Origin: AC-51 sp963749895 | GTDB lineage: Bacteria > Actinomycetota > UBA4738 > HRBIN12 | Length of the DNA stretch: 64,000 nt | Assembly: GCA_963749895.1 (NCBI GenBank) | Contig: CAVVOG010000001.1 | Coordinates: forward strand, 744,001-808,000 | Direction: 5' to 3' | In this document: one piece after another, positions 48,642 to 59,080 of the stretch | Position numbering within the stretch: position 1 is the first letter of the stretch | Layout of the letters: every line of letters begins with the position of its first letter | Notes under the pieces: generated by a model | Databases searched by the model: none | What the model was told of the DNA's origin: nothing | What the model saw: only the letters and a program-made list of their open reading frames with translations | Translations under genes and position numbers: made by a program

Positions 48642-49933
48642 GTCAGCACCGCCTCGTCCATGGCGACCAGGTCCTCCGCGTTCGTCTCCGGGACGAACAG
48701 CCAGGCGACGACCATCGCGGGGGGCAGCATCGCGACGGTGACGAGGGAGACGGCGTCGCCGATCGAGCCGACGGGACCGCTCACGTGATCGCCGAGGAGG
48801 CCGACGACGAGGGCGCCGAGGACCCCCCCGGGGATCTCGAACGCGTTGCGGCACCACGCCGACGCGCGGGACCGGACGTACGTCGGGAACGGCTCGGTCG
48901 AGAACGCCGAGGTCATCGCTACCGACCCCAGCGCGAAGAAGATGCCCAGGCACAGCACCGGGAGCATCCACACCGGGTCGGCGATCTGGAACATCGCGCT
49001 GCCGAACACGAGGGCCCCCGTCATGTACGCGAGGAACGCGAGCTTGCGGCCGATCCGGTCCATCAACCGCCCGGCCACGATGAACCCGAGCACGCCGACG
49101 AGCCCGGCGGCCGCGAGGTACAGACCCGACGTCGACACGCTCAGACCGACCTCCTGCTGCGCGTAGTAGGCCCACCAGAAGGCGGCCGCGGAGACCACGA
49201 AGTAGCGGAAGAACGTGACGAGCCCGACGGCCAGCACGGTACCGCGGTACGCGGGACGCCAGGCCTCGCGGAGCGAGGCGTGGTCCAGGTGCTCGCCACG
49301 CTCATCGGCGCGGACCGAGGCGTAGCGCTCGGTCTCGCGCATCCCGCGCCGGCCGATGAAGATCAGCACGAGCGGGATGAGCCCGACGACGTAGAAGGCC
49401 CGCCACCCCAAGACGGTGTCGGTCAGGCCCAGGAACGCGAGCACGCCGACGAAGATCCCACCGAGGGTGTTCATCGACGTGACGATGCCCAAGGCTCGCC
49501 CGCGTCGGCGCCGCGGGAACTCCTCGACGACGATCGTGATCGCGACGGCCCACTCCGCACCGATGAAGACCTGGGCGCCGAACTGCGCGGCCGTGAGCCA
49601 CAGCAGCCCCGGGGATAGGGCGGTCAGCGCCCCCGCGATCGTGTAGCCGGCGATCGTGATCAGGAGCAAGCGCCTGCGACCGATCCGGTCGGCCTGCGCG
49701 GCGAGCCAGAAGGCCACGACGGCCCCGAGGGATGTGATCGCGCGGATCCAGCCCGCGTCGGTCTCGCTCCCGCCCAGGTCGCCCAAGACGAGCGCCAGGA
49801 CGAATGCGAGCACGAAGTTGTCGTAGCCCTCGAAGAAGGTCGCGCTGGAGAGCAGGAACAGGAGCTTGCGCAGGTAGCGCGTATCCGTGACGGGCTCCTC
49901 GGCCTCCCTTGGCGCGGCGGGTGGTGTGGTCAC
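48638..49933 (-). CDS. MFS transporter (sugar/organic-acid porter type)
   Basis: A 431-aa transporter with 12 predicted TM helices in two halves. The loop 2-3 motif is QADRIGRRRLLLI and the matching loop 8-9 is RLMDRIGRKLAFL; EEFPRRRRGRALGIVTSM and GAEWAVAITIVVEE are as in the ACS/MHS and sugar-porter groups. FEGYDNFVLAFVLAL near TM1 matches D-xylose/benzoate-type porters. GTG 49933 overlaps the plsC stop (GTGA). Substrate not determined. Confidence 0.9.
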   Translation of the reverse strand: MTTPPAAPREAEEPVTDTRYLRKLLFLLSSATFFEGYDNFVLAFVLALVLGDLGGSETDAGWIRAITSLGAVVAFWLAAQADRIGRRRLLLITIAGYTIAGALTALSPGLLWLTAAQFGAQVFIGAEWAVAITIVVEEFPRRRRGRALGIVTSMNTLGGIFVGVLAFLGLTDTVLGWRAFYVVGLIPLVLIFIGRRGMRETERYASVRADERGEHLDHASLREAWRPAYRGTVLAVGLVTFFRYFVVSAAAFWWAYYAQQEVGLSVSTSGLYLAAAGLVGVLGFIVAGRLMDRIGRKLAFLAYMTGALVFGSAMFQIADPVWMLPVLCLGIFFALGSVAMTSAFSTEPFPTYVRSRASAWCRNAFEIPGGVLGALVVGLLGDHVSGPVGSIGDAVSLVTVAMLPPAMVVAWLFVPETNAEDLVAMDEAVLT

Positions 49934-50598
49934 GTGGTCGCCCCCGCCAGCCGCCGCGCCCGGGTCACCTGCTCGTCCAGGGCCACACGGAGCCGTTCGA
50001 GGAACGCTTCGGTGCGCTCGTCTTCGCCCGGTGGTGCGATCGGGGCGCCGTACGCGAGTCCGAGCCCGGGGCGCCACGGACGGCGGTAGGACCTGCCCCC
50101 GCGCGGCCAGCGCGCCTGGGTCCCCCAGATCCCCACCGGGACGATCGGCGCCGCGGTCGGCACGGCGATCCGCGCGATCCCGCGGCGCATCCTCTGCAGC
50201 CCCCGCGTTCCCCCCTGGTCGTCGACCCGCCCCTCAGGCGCGAGCGCGGTGACCGCCCCTTCGCGGATCGTGGCCACCGCGGTGTCGAGCGCGCTCGTGT
50301 CACCTCGTCCTCGGGCGATCGGGATCTGGTCGTACTTCCGCAGGATGAAGCCGATCACCGGCCGATCGAACAGCTCCGCCGCGACGAGGAACCGCATCCG
50401 TCGCCGCACCCGCCAGACCGTCTCGAGCCCGAGCGCGGGGCCGTCCAGCACGCTGACGTGGTTGAACGCGATGATCACCGGTCCCGAGCGCGGCACGTGC
50501 TCCCACCCTTCCGCCCGGACCCGGAACAAGATCCGGACGATCGGCATCAGCAACGGGATCGTGACGCGCCACCACAGGCTGAACTCGTCGCCACGCAC
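49930..50598 (-). CDS. plsC: 1-acyl-sn-glycerol-3-phosphate acyltransferase (PlsC family)
   Basis: A 222-aa membrane-associated acyltransferase that would make phosphatidic acid. Motif I is IAFNHVSVLDGPAL (His-x4-Asp), motif III region is APEGRVDDQGG (variant of the usual EGTRS block), and VPIVPVGIWGTQARWPRGGR is the later conserved block. Leading membrane stretch WWRVTIPLLMPIVRILF. GTG 50598 with TAGCAT 7 nt upstream gives a leaderless unit and heads the plsC-MFS-lipoprotein-NUDIX run. Substrate chain specificity unknown. Confidence 0.9.
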   Translation of the reverse strand: MRGDEFSLWWRVTIPLLMPIVRILFRVRAEGWEHVPRSGPVIIAFNHVSVLDGPALGLETVWRVRRRMRFLVAAELFDRPVIGFILRKYDQIPIARGRGDTSALDTAVATIREGAVTALAPEGRVDDQGGTRGLQRMRRGIARIAVPTAAPIVPVGIWGTQARWPRGGRSYRRPWRPGLGLAYGAPIAPPGEDERTEAFLERLRVALDEQVTRARRLAGATT

Positions 50599-50605
50599 GG
50601 CCCGG

Positions 50606-50611
50606 ATGCTA
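50606..50611 (-). promoter_or_regulatory. -10 element TAGCAT of the plsC operon, leaderless
   Basis: Minus-strand TAGCAT ends 7 nt before GTG 50598; it lies in the 39-nt gap after the alcohol dehydrogenase stop. Confidence 0.5.
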
Positions 50612-50637
50612 CGCGGCCGAAGGCCTCAGCGGGATGT

Positions 50638-51759
50638 TCACGGGTGGGCCGGACGGATCACCGTGCGGACCACCTCGCCGGCGAGCATCGCGCGGAAGGC
50701 CTCGTCGAGTGCATCCTCGGTGAGCGGCGCCTCGCTGCTCACCATCGCGTCGAGGTCGAGCGCACCGTCCAGGTACCAGCCGACCCACGTCGGGAAGTCC
50801 TCGTCGGGGATCGGGTCCCCGCCGTCGGTGACGAGGAGCGTCGCCTTGTTCGGGTACGCCGCGCCGTCGGGTCCGTCGCCCCACGCGAGGGCGATCTCGC
50901 TCCCCGGCGCCGGGACACCGATCGCAACGGCCTCGCCCGAGCGGCCCAACATCGCGACGGCCTGCGCCACGACCGACGCGTTCCCCGTCGCCTCGAACGC
51001 CACGTCGACGCCTTCGCCACCGGTGAGTCCGCGGACCTGCGCCACGGCGTCGCCGCCCGAGGCGTCGACCACGTCGGTGGCGCCGAGGTGTCGCGCCGTC
51101 TCGAGCTTGGCCGCTACGAGATCGACCGCGATCAGCCGGGAGGCGCCGGCGATGCGGGCGCCCTGGAGGGCGGCGAGCCCGATCCCGCCGAGGCCGATCA
51201 CGGCGATGGTCGCGTCCGCCGGGACGGTGGCCGTGTTGATGGCGGCCCCGACCCCGGTGGAGGCGCCACATCCCAGCAGGCACACCCGGGACAGGTCGGC
51301 CCGCGGATCGACGGGGATCGCCTGTTCGGCGTGGACGACGACGTGGGTCGCGAGCGTTCCGAGACCCAGGGTGCCGACGAGCGGCGCCCCGGTCCGTGCC
51401 ACGCGCATCCGTGGCGGCTGGGACCATGCGTGGCCGCAGCGTCGAGGCTGACCTCGGCCGCAGGCGCGGCACCTGCCGCAGGGCACGGCCCAGGCCAGCA
51501 CGACGGGATCGCCGAGGGCCACGCGATCGACGCCGGCGCCCACGGCCTCGACGTAGCCGGCGCCTTCGTGGCCCAGGAGCATCGGGAACGGCTCGCCCCA
51601 GTTCCCATGGTGGATCGCCCAGTGATCCGAGTGGCACACGCCGTTCGCGACGACCCGGACGAGCACCTCGCCCGGGCCGGGGTCGTCGATCTCGATCGGC
51701 TCGACCCGGACCGGCGCACCGAGGTCCTCGACGATCGCCCCCCATCCCTGCCGTGTCAT
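50638..51759 (-). CDS. Zinc-dependent alcohol dehydrogenase (class III/MDR type)
   Basis: A 373-aa medium-chain dehydrogenase. Catalytic zinc ligands: NGVCHSDHWA and LLGHEGAGYVEAVG. Structural zinc: four cysteines in AVPCGRCRACGRG and QPRRCGHAW. Cofactor fold: VIGLGGIGLAALQGARIAGA and AVDLVAAKLE. A group known to be NADH- or NDMA-dependent in actinobacteria fits the length and the CLLGCGASTGVGAA motif. Its ATG overlaps the SulP stop (ATGA), so it belongs to that unit. Substrate unknown. Confidence 0.9.
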   Translation of the reverse strand: MTRQGWGAIVEDLGAPVRVEPIEIDDPGPGEVLVRVVANGVCHSDHWAIHHGNWGEPFPMLLGHEGAGYVEAVGAGVDRVALGDPVVLAWAVPCGRCRACGRGQPRRCGHAWSQPPRMRVARTGAPLVGTLGLGTLATHVVVHAEQAIPVDPRADLSRVCLLGCGASTGVGAAINTATVPADATIAVIGLGGIGLAALQGARIAGASRLIAVDLVAAKLETARHLGATDVVDASGGDAVAQVRGLTGGEGVDVAFEATGNASVVAQAVAMLGRSGEAVAIGVPAPGSEIALAWGDGPDGAAYPNKATLLVTDGGDPIPDEDFPTWVGWYLDGALDLDAMVSSEAPLTEDALDEAFRAMLAGEVVRTVIRPAHP

Positions 51760-53468
51760 TCATCACCCCAGTCGGCCCGTGGCTCGGGCCGCCCATCGAC
51801 GGCCCGCTGGATCGTGTCGAAGATACGTCCCTCTCCCATCTGCGCGGTCAGCCCGGCCCGGGCGAACGTGTCCCGGACGCTCCCGAGGAGTTCGGCGAAC
51901 ACGAGCGTCACGCCCTGGTCGCGCAGCTCGGCCTCGAGTTCGACGAGCATCCTGGCGGCGGAGGCGTCCACGTCGGTGAGCCCTGCGCCGTCGATCACGA
52001 CCCAGGTGGCTCCGCGACGCCGGACGTGGCGTCGCAGACGTGAGCGGAACCGCTCCGCGTTCGCGTAGAAGAGCGGGGCATCGAACCGGTAGACGAGCAC
52101 GCCCTCGTCGGTCACCGCCGTCGAGTGCCGGGCGACGTCGTGGTACCCCTCCCGCCCCGGCACGCGGCCCAGCACGGCGTCGTGCGGGTCGCTCTCGCGC
52201 CGGACGAAGTCGATCAGCGACAGGGCCATCGCGACCAGCACACCCTCGAGCACGCCGATCAGTGCGACCCCCGTGAGTGCGGCTGCGGCGATCACGAACT
52301 CGGTGCGTCGCACCCTCCAGAGGTGCTGGAGGTTGCCCACCTCGATCAGCCGAGCGACCGCGAGCGTCACGACCGCGCCGAGCGTGGCGGTCGGGACGTC
52401 GCTGAGCAGCGGTGTGAGGGCCACGAGCACGAGCAGCATCAGCGCCGCCGCGGACAGGCCCGCGACCTGCGAGCGCGAGCCGGTCGACTCCGCGACGGCG
52501 GTGCGGGCCGCGCTCGCGCTCACGGTGATCCCGCCGGTGAGACCGGCCCCCGCGTTGGCGACGCCGAGCCCGATCAGGTCAGCGTTGCCGCTCACCGCGT
52601 ACCCGCCGCGAGCCGCGAACGCCCTCGAACTCACGAGGGTGTCGGCAGCTGCCAGGAGGGCGATCGCCCCGGCGGGTCCGAGGAGCGAGCGGACGTCGGA
52701 CCACGAGACGTCGGGCACGGTCAGCGGCGGGAAGCCTCTTGGGATGTCGCCGAGCACGGCCACCCCACGTCCGGTGAGGTCGAAGACGACGACGAGGAGG
52801 GTCGCGCCGACGAGCGCGAACAGGGCTCCGGGGTACGTGGGCCGCCACCGCCGGATCGCGAGGACGACCGCCAGGGTGGCTGCCGCGACCAGCACCGTGG
52901 CGACGTTCGCCTCGCCGAGCGAGCGCAGGACCTCCGCGTACACGCCCAGCGTCGAGTCCGCCTCGACCGTGATCCCGGTCATCTTCGGGAGTTGGCTGGC
53001 GATCACGACGACGGCGAGACCGGCCTGGTATCCGAGCAGGACCGGCTCGGACAGGAGATCGGCGGCGAACCCGAACCGCAAGATGCCCGCTGTCAGCAGG
53101 ATGAGTCCGGCCATGATGCTGAGCGCGGCGGCGAGCGTCGCGTACCGGACCGGGTCCCCGTCGGCCAGTGCGGCGACCGAGACCCCCAGCAGCGCCGCGG
53201 TGGAGGCATCGAGCGCGATCACGAGCTGACGCGACGACCCGAACACGGCGTACGCGAGGAGGGGGACGACACATGAGTACAGCCCCGCGACCGGCGGCAT
53301 CCCGGCGACCTCGGCCATCCCCATCGACAGCGGGATCGCGATCGCGACGATGAGGACGCCCGCGGTGAGGTCACGGCGGAGCCACGAGCGACGGTAGCCG
53401 TCGAGCGACCGCAGGACGGGCCAGCGCCAGCGCAGTCCTTCGCCCTCGGGTTCCACCACGCGCTGCAC
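51756..53468 (-). CDS. SulP-family anion transporter with STAS domain
   Basis: A 570-aa transporter with about 12 TM helices (30-420) and a C-terminal cytosolic STAS domain (about 440-550). SulP marks: LTAGVLIVAIAIPLSMGMAE and GLYSCVVPLLAYAVFGSS near the start, and VSGNADLIGLGVANAGAG. STAS: FDAPLFYANAERFRSRL and VVIDGAGLTDVDASAARML. It may move sulfate, bicarbonate or another anion. GTG 53468 is chosen over TTG 53504 because GGAGAGG lies 8 nt upstream. It overlaps the alcohol dehydrogenase (ATGA) and is divergent from the peptidase gene. Confidence 0.9.
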   Translation of the reverse strand: MQRVVEPEGEGLRWRWPVLRSLDGYRRSWLRRDLTAGVLIVAIAIPLSMGMAEVAGMPPVAGLYSCVVPLLAYAVFGSSRQLVIALDASTAALLGVSVAALADGDPVRYATLAAALSIMAGLILLTAGILRFGFAADLLSEPVLLGYQAGLAVVVIASQLPKMTGITVEADSTLGVYAEVLRSLGEANVATVLVAAATLAVVLAIRRWRPTYPGALFALVGATLLVVVFDLTGRGVAVLGDIPRGFPPLTVPDVSWSDVRSLLGPAGAIALLAAADTLVSSRAFAARGGYAVSGNADLIGLGVANAGAGLTGGITVSASAARTAVAESTGSRSQVAGLSAAALMLLVLVALTPLLSDVPTATLGAVVTLAVARLIEVGNLQHLWRVRRTEFVIAAAALTGVALIGVLEGVLVAMALSLIDFVRRESDPHDAVLGRVPGREGYHDVARHSTAVTDEGVLVYRFDAPLFYANAERFRSRLRRHVRRRGATWVVIDGAGLTDVDASAARMLVELEAELRDQGVTLVFAELLGSVRDTFARAGLTAQMGEGRIFDTIQRAVDGRPEPRADWGDE

Positions 53469-53485
53469 CGATGCCGCCTCTCCCG

Positions 53486-53514
53486 TTGGTCCGCCGAGCG
53501 GCAAGTGCTAGCGT
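53486..53514 (+). promoter_or_regulatory. Peptidase promoter TTGGTC-N17-TAGCGT
   Basis: TTGGTC (53486-53491) and TAGCGT (53509-53514) are 17 nt apart; the ATG of the M20 gene follows 8 nt after the -10, so the transcript is leaderless. Confidence 0.55.
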
Positions 53515-53522
53515 GCCGCCGG

Positions 53523-54683
53523 ATGGACGTCCTGACCCTCCGAGACCGTGTCGCCGCTCGGTACCCCGAGTATCTCGCGGCGCTGCAGGCGATGGTCGAC
53601 ATCGACTGCGGCTCCTACACGCCCGACGGCGTGAACCTGGTCGCCGATCTGTGCGAGGCGCGCTTCCGCGACCATGGGTGGGAGGTGGAGCGCCGCTCGC
53701 ACCTGCCCGGTGACGGCGAGCCACAGCTCGGTGACCTGCTGGTCGGCACCCTGTGGGGCACCGGTGGCCCCCGGGTCCTCCTGGTCGGTCACACGGACAC
53801 GGTGTTCGACGAGGGCACCGTGGCGGAGCGTCCGTTCCGGATCGAAGGCGACGTCGCTCGCGGGCCGGGGGTGTCCGACATGAAGGGCGGGCTGTTGACC
53901 GGCTTCTTCGCGACGCATGCGCTCCAGGATGCCGGCTTCGACCGCTTCGAGCGGATCACCTACGTCTGCAACCCGGACGAGGAGATCGGCTCGCCGTTCA
54001 GCACGTCGACGATCCGTGAGCTGGCGCCGCAGCACGACGTGGCGTTCGTCCTGGAAGGCGCGAGGGCCAACGGTGACATCGTCAGCGCACGCAAGGGCGT
54101 CACGGACTTCACGATCACGTTCACGGGCCGCGCGGCGCACGCCGGGGTGGAGCCCGAGAAGGGCCGCCACGCCGTGCTCGCGGCCGCGCAAGCGGTGATC
54201 GCGCTCCAGGCGCTGAACGGGCGCTGGCCCGGCGTCACGGTCAACGCCGGCGTGATCCACGGAGGGACGCGGGTGAACGTGGTGCCGGCGTCGTGCTCGG
54301 TCGGGGTGGACCTGCGTTCGCCTTCGTCCGTCAGCCTCGAAGAAGCCGAGGCGGCGATCGCGTCGATCGCCCACACGGTGAACGTCGCCGAGGTGACGAT
54401 CGACGTGGTGGCCCACGGGTGGCACCGGCCGATGGAGAAGGGACCCGAGGCGCAACGTCTCGTCGACCTGGCGATCTCGCTGGGAGCCGAGCTCGGCTTC
54501 GACGTGAAGGACGCGGCGACCGGCGGGGCGTCGGACGCGAACACGATCTCCGCCGCCGGCACGCCCACGATCGACGGCCTCGGTCCGATCGGCGGCGACG
54601 ACCACGCTCCCGCCGAGTGGCTCGACCTGACCAGCGTCGTCCCGCGCACCTCGCTGCTCGCCGGGCTGATCGCGAACCTGTGA
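53523..54683 (+). CDS. M20 family metallopeptidase (glutamate carboxypeptidase-like)
   Basis: A 386-aa di-zinc peptidase. Ligand motifs: VGHTDTVFD, GVSDMKGG, CNPDEEIGS, GARANGDIVSARKG region, and DDHAPAEWLD near the C-terminus; the dimerisation lid contains GRAAHAGVEPEKGRHAV. The pattern resembles the CPG2-like group that removes a C-terminal glutamate or aminoacyl group. Start ATG 53523 is supported by the leaderless -10 element. Its stop is overlapped by the histidine kinase start (GTGA). Confidence 0.92.
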   Translation: MDVLTLRDRVAARYPEYLAALQAMVDIDCGSYTPDGVNLVADLCEARFRDHGWEVERRSHLPGDGEPQLGDLLVGTLWGTGGPRVLLVGHTDTVFDEGTVAERPFRIEGDVARGPGVSDMKGGLLTGFFATHALQDAGFDRFERITYVCNPDEEIGSPFSTSTIRELAPQHDVAFVLEGARANGDIVSARKGVTDFTITFTGRAAHAGVEPEKGRHAVLAAAQAVIALQALNGRWPGVTVNAGVIHGGTRVNVVPASCSVGVDLRSPSSVSLEEAEAAIASIAHTVNVAEVTIDVVAHGWHRPMEKGPEAQRLVDLAISLGAELGFDVKDAATGGASDANTISAAGTPTIDGLGPIGGDDHAPAEWLDLTSVVPRTSLLAGLIANL

Positions 54684-56194
54684 ACGGCGAGATCGAGGGC
54701 TGGGCGTTCGACGAGCTCCATCCGGAGGCCTACCGGATGTTGGTCGAGGGCGTTCCAGCGATCCTGTACATCGACCGCCCGGACGAGCCCTCGGCGAACC
54801 TCTACACGAGTCCGCAGGTCGAGGCGCTGCTCGGGTTCACGGTCGAGGAGTGGACCTCCGATCAGGATCTGTGGGTCCGCCAGCTCCATCCAGCCGACCG
54901 TGACCGCGTGATCGACGCGCACCTCGTCTCGAACCGGACGGGGGAGCGGTTCCTCGAGGAGTACCGGGTCATCGCGAAGGACGGACGGACCGTGTGGCTC
55001 CGCGACGACGCCGTGCCGGTGCGCGACGAGGACGGCACGCTGCTCTTCTGGCGGGGCGTGATCCTCGACATCACCGATCGCAAGCTGGTCGAGGAGGAGC
55101 TCAGCCGGGCACGGGGCCGGTTGCAGGCCTTGATCGACCACATCCCCGCGGTCGTCTACGTGGAGTCGCCCGACGCCGATCCCGAGAGGTTCTACCTGAG
55201 CGACGCGGCGGAGCGGATGTTCGGCTACACGGTCGACGAGTGGACGTGGACACCGGACTTCTGGCTCGAGCGGCTCCACCCCGACGACCGGTACCTCGTC
55301 GAGGAGGAGGACGAGGGGTCGGACCTCACACGTGACCGCTATGTCTCCGAGTACCGCTTCCGGACGCGCGACGGCTCGTGGATGTGGGTCCACGACGAGG
55401 CAGTGTTCGTCCCGAGTGAAGACGGCGAGGGGTTCTGGCAGGGGTTCATCTTCGACATCACCGAGCGGAAGGAAGCGGAGCAGCGGCAGCGGTGGAGCCT
55501 CGAGGTGCTCCGTCAGACGCTCCAGCAGCGCCGGGAGCTCGCGCAGCGGCTCCAGCATGCGCAGGAGGCGGAGCGACGCCGGATCGCGGCCGACCTCCAC
55601 GACGACCCGATCCAGGTGATGAGCGCGGTGGACATGCGGCTGCAGATGCTGACGAGCTACCCGCAGTCGATCACGACCGAGGAGCTCACCGAGATCGAGC
55701 ACGACGTCCGCGCCGCGATCGAGCGGCTCCGCTCGATGCTGTTCGAGCTGCGCCCGTCCGCGCTCGACCGAGAGGGCCTCGTCCCGGCGCTACGCCTGTA
55801 CCTCGAGCACACGGCCCGGACGACCGGATGGCGAACCGAGGTCCACGATGCGCTTCCTGACGACCTCGATCCCGACCTCCGGGCCGTCCTGTACCGGATC
55901 GTGCAAGAGGCGGTCGTGAACGCGCGGAAGCACGCCCAAGCGTCGAGCGTCGAGGTCGAGGTCGCGTCGGCCGCTCAGGGGGTCACGGTCCGCGTCCGCG
56001 ACGACGGGATCGGCTTCACACCCGATCCTGGTGCGACACCTGAACCGGGTCACCTCGGCCTGTCGACGATGGACGAGCGAGCCGAGCTCGCGGGCGGGTG
56101 GGTCCGCGTCCAGAGCGCGCCCGGCGAGGGGACCGTCGTGGAGTGCTGGCTCCCGTTCGACGTCCGTGGGGACCGGGGGCTGGCCGATGCATGA
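54680..56194 (+). CDS. Orphan PAS-PAS histidine kinase (HisKA_3 class)
   Basis: A 504-aa soluble kinase with two PAS domains (about 20-135 and 148-262), each ending in a PAC-like FWRGVILDITDRK or FWQGFIFDITERK. A HisKA_3 domain follows, with phospho-acceptor His307 in RRIAADLHDDPIQV, and an HATPase_c with N-box VVNARKHAQAS, then GIGFTPDPG and GLSTMDERAELAGG. No TM helix, so it senses a cytosolic signal. There is no adjacent response regulator. It is coupled to the M20 peptidase by GTGA, an uncommon partner. Confidence 0.92.
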   Translation: MNGEIEGWAFDELHPEAYRMLVEGVPAILYIDRPDEPSANLYTSPQVEALLGFTVEEWTSDQDLWVRQLHPADRDRVIDAHLVSNRTGERFLEEYRVIAKDGRTVWLRDDAVPVRDEDGTLLFWRGVILDITDRKLVEEELSRARGRLQALIDHIPAVVYVESPDADPERFYLSDAAERMFGYTVDEWTWTPDFWLERLHPDDRYLVEEEDEGSDLTRDRYVSEYRFRTRDGSWMWVHDEAVFVPSEDGEGFWQGFIFDITERKEAEQRQRWSLEVLRQTLQQRRELAQRLQHAQEAERRRIAADLHDDPIQVMSAVDMRLQMLTSYPQSITTEELTEIEHDVRAAIERLRSMLFELRPSALDREGLVPALRLYLEHTARTTGWRTEVHDALPDDLDPDLRAVLYRIVQEAVVNARKHAQASSVEVEVASAAQGVTVRVRDDGIGFTPDPGATPEPGHLGLSTMDERAELAGGWVRVQSAPGEGTVVECWLPFDVRGDRGLADA

Positions 56195-56197
56195 GGA

Positions 56198-57366
<1,169 letters not shown>

Positions 57367-57367
<1 letters not shown>

Positions 57368-58416
57368 CAGGACTCCTTCCGTCGGCGGCCGAGGGGCGCC
57401 GACCCTCGCGGCGCAGTGTCTGCGGTGAGGCGTTCGTGGGTCAAGACAGCGCGGGCACGCGCGTGCGCCGGTCGTCCCGCACCCAGGACATCGAGCCCGA
57501 GCATGGCCGCACCCAGCACAGGCGGCGCCGACAGTCGCACGACCCGGGCCTGGGGAGCCAGCGCATGGATCCCGTCCTGGATCCGGGTGAAGAACGGCTC
57601 CCATCCGTTGCGGAAGATGCCGCCGCCGAGGACGACGTCGGGATCGAGACGCGTCATACGGAGGCGTCGGATCGCCACGTTGGCCATCAGCGCGACCTCG
57701 TCGGCCTGCCGGTCGACGAGCCCTCGTGCCACGGGGTCGCCGCCGGCTGCCTCGTGGAACACGACCGGCGCCAGGCCGGGGAGCCGATCCTCGGGGAGGT
57801 GCCGGAGGTAGAGCGCCTCCATGACCTGGTTCGGGCGCCGCATCCCGAAGTGCGCGGGGACCGCCTGGCGGAGGGAGGTCTGAGGCCCGCGTCCGTCCTG
57901 GGCACGGATCGCGTGCCACAGGGCGGCCTCGCCGAGGTCCCAGCCGCCGCCCCAGTCCCCGGAGATGCCCCCGACCGCGGGGAACCGGAAGATGCGACCA
58001 TCGGGTGCCACGCCCGTGCAGTTGGTCCCGGTGCCGCACACGACGCCGACACCCCAGCTCCGGTCGGTCCCGGCTCGCAAGACGGCGAACGTGTCGTTGC
58101 GGAGCACCGGCTCCGCGACCCAGCCCCGTCGGCGGAGGCCCTTGAGGATCCGGCGATCGTCGACGGGGAGGTCGGCGCCGGCCAGGCAGAACACTCCCAG
58201 GTCGGCAACGGGCGTGCGGGAGGGGTCCATCGCGATCTCGTCGCGGACGGCGTCGACGGCCGCCGCGATCTGATCCAAGAAGGCCTCGTCCCCCGTCTCG
58301 TGGTAGCCGCCGGAGGCGACGCGTCGAGCCGCGAGGACGCGGCCGTCACGCCCGATCAGGACGGCGTCGGTCTTCGACCCGCCGCCATCGATCGCGAGGA
58401 GCGCCGGGCGTCTCAC
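57367..58416 (-). CDS. BadF/BadG/BcrA/BcrD-family sugar kinase (N-acetylglucosamine-kinase-like)
   Basis: A 349-aa ASKHA kinase. Phosphate-1 loop AIDGGGSKTDAVLIGRDG, then EPVLRNDTFAVLRAG, the connect/phosphate-2 GVGVVCGTGTNCTGVAPDG and GGISGDWGGGWDLGEA, and adenosine motif VVLGGGIFRNGWEPF. It resembles glucosamine/N-acetylglucosamine kinases of the BadF family. GTG 58416 overlaps the deacetylase stop (GTGA). The context (deacetylase, GH4, ROK) points to amino-sugar phosphorylation, but the exact sugar is unproven. Confidence 0.88.
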
Positions 58417-59054
58417 GGGAGGGTCTCCAGCTCGTCCACGGTCACGAACGAGGCGCCGAGCGCCACGAGTCCCTCGATCATGGGTCCCACCGCGTCGCCC
58501 GTGCCCCCGGGCCACGTGTGCAGCAGCACGACCGCACCGTCGCCCTGCGCACGGACACCGTCGACGGCGTCGGCGGAGATGGCCTCCCCGGTGCGCCACG
58601 CTTCCCAGTCCTCCAGCTCGACGTGCCAGTGGACGTTGCGGTAACCGCGCGCCTCAAGCTCGCTGAGGACGCGGGGGTCGTCGTGGCCCGCGCCGAAGGG
58701 GCACCGGAACCACGGCCGAGGGTCGAGGCCGGTCGCGACCTGCACGGCAGCCGTGCCGTCGTCGATGTCGTCGCCGAAACCTCCCCCGAGGAGCAGTGGC
58801 ATCCGCGCGTGGTAGTGCGAGTGCATCCCGACGAGGTGCCCGTCGTCGGCGATCGTCGCGGCGGTCTCGGGGTACGCCTGCGCCCAGCGCCCCTGGACGA
58901 AGAAGGTCGCGCGGACCCCCGCCTCGCGGAGCTGTCGGAGGATCCGCTCCGCGTTGCCCGGAGGACACCACGGGCGGTCCGGGTGCTCGGCATCGAACGT
59001 GAGCGCGACGCGGAGCCGCTCGGATGAGTCAGGAAAGTTTCCTAACGAACTCAT
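58413..59054 (-). CDS. Polysaccharide deacetylase (NodB/CE4-like)
   Basis: A 213-aa deacetylase of the CE4 fold. Motif 1 is ALTFDAEHPD (variant of TFDDGP), motif 2 is MHSHYHARM (HxxxH), motif 3 WFRCPFGAGHDD, and later VHWHVELEDWEAW and VVLLHTWPGG. It likely removes N-acetyl groups from amino-sugar oligomers inside the cell, as no signal peptide is present. ATG 59054 is the only start giving the full fold. TACACT lies 7 nt upstream, and the ROK-type site (59028-59046) overlaps codons 3-9. Heads the deacetylase-kinase-ATPase operon. Confidence 0.88.
   Translation of the reverse strand: MSSLGNFPDSSERLRVALTFDAEHPDRPWCPPGNAERILRQLREAGVRATFFVQGRWAQAYPETAATIADDGHLVGMHSHYHARMPLLLGGGFGDDIDDGTAAVQVATGLDPRPWFRCPFGAGHDDPRVLSELEARGYRNVHWHVELEDWEAWRTGEAISADAVDGVRAQGDGAVVLLHTWPGGTGDAVGPMIEGLVALGASFVTVDELETLP
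59028..59046. promoter_or_regulatory. ROK-type operator site 1 (GTCAGGAAAGTTTCCTAAC)
   Basis: A near-perfect inverted repeat AGGAAA-G-TTTCCT (59031-59043) with GTC/AAC edges. It overlaps the first codons of the deacetylase and the -35 region (59042-59047) of the divergent GH4 promoter, so a bound repressor would block both. The same core occurs at 61707-61725 next to the ROK gene. Confidence 0.7.
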
Positions 59055-59061
59055 CGGGGCG

Positions 59062-59071
59062 AGTGTACGAT
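59062..59071. promoter_or_regulatory. Overlapping divergent -10 elements TACACT (minus) and TACGAT (plus)
   Basis: TACACT on the minus strand (59067-59062) and TACGAT on the plus strand (59066-59071) share the central TA. Start codons follow at 7 nt (ATG 59054) and 9 nt (ATG 59081). Only one polymerase can use this spot at a time. Confidence 0.55.
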
Positions 59072-59080
59072 GCCGGAGCC

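Noticed and set aside
52125..53276. 383-codon plus-strand frame inside the SulP gene
   Set aside because: Antisense shadow; the minus strand carries SulP and STAS motifs.
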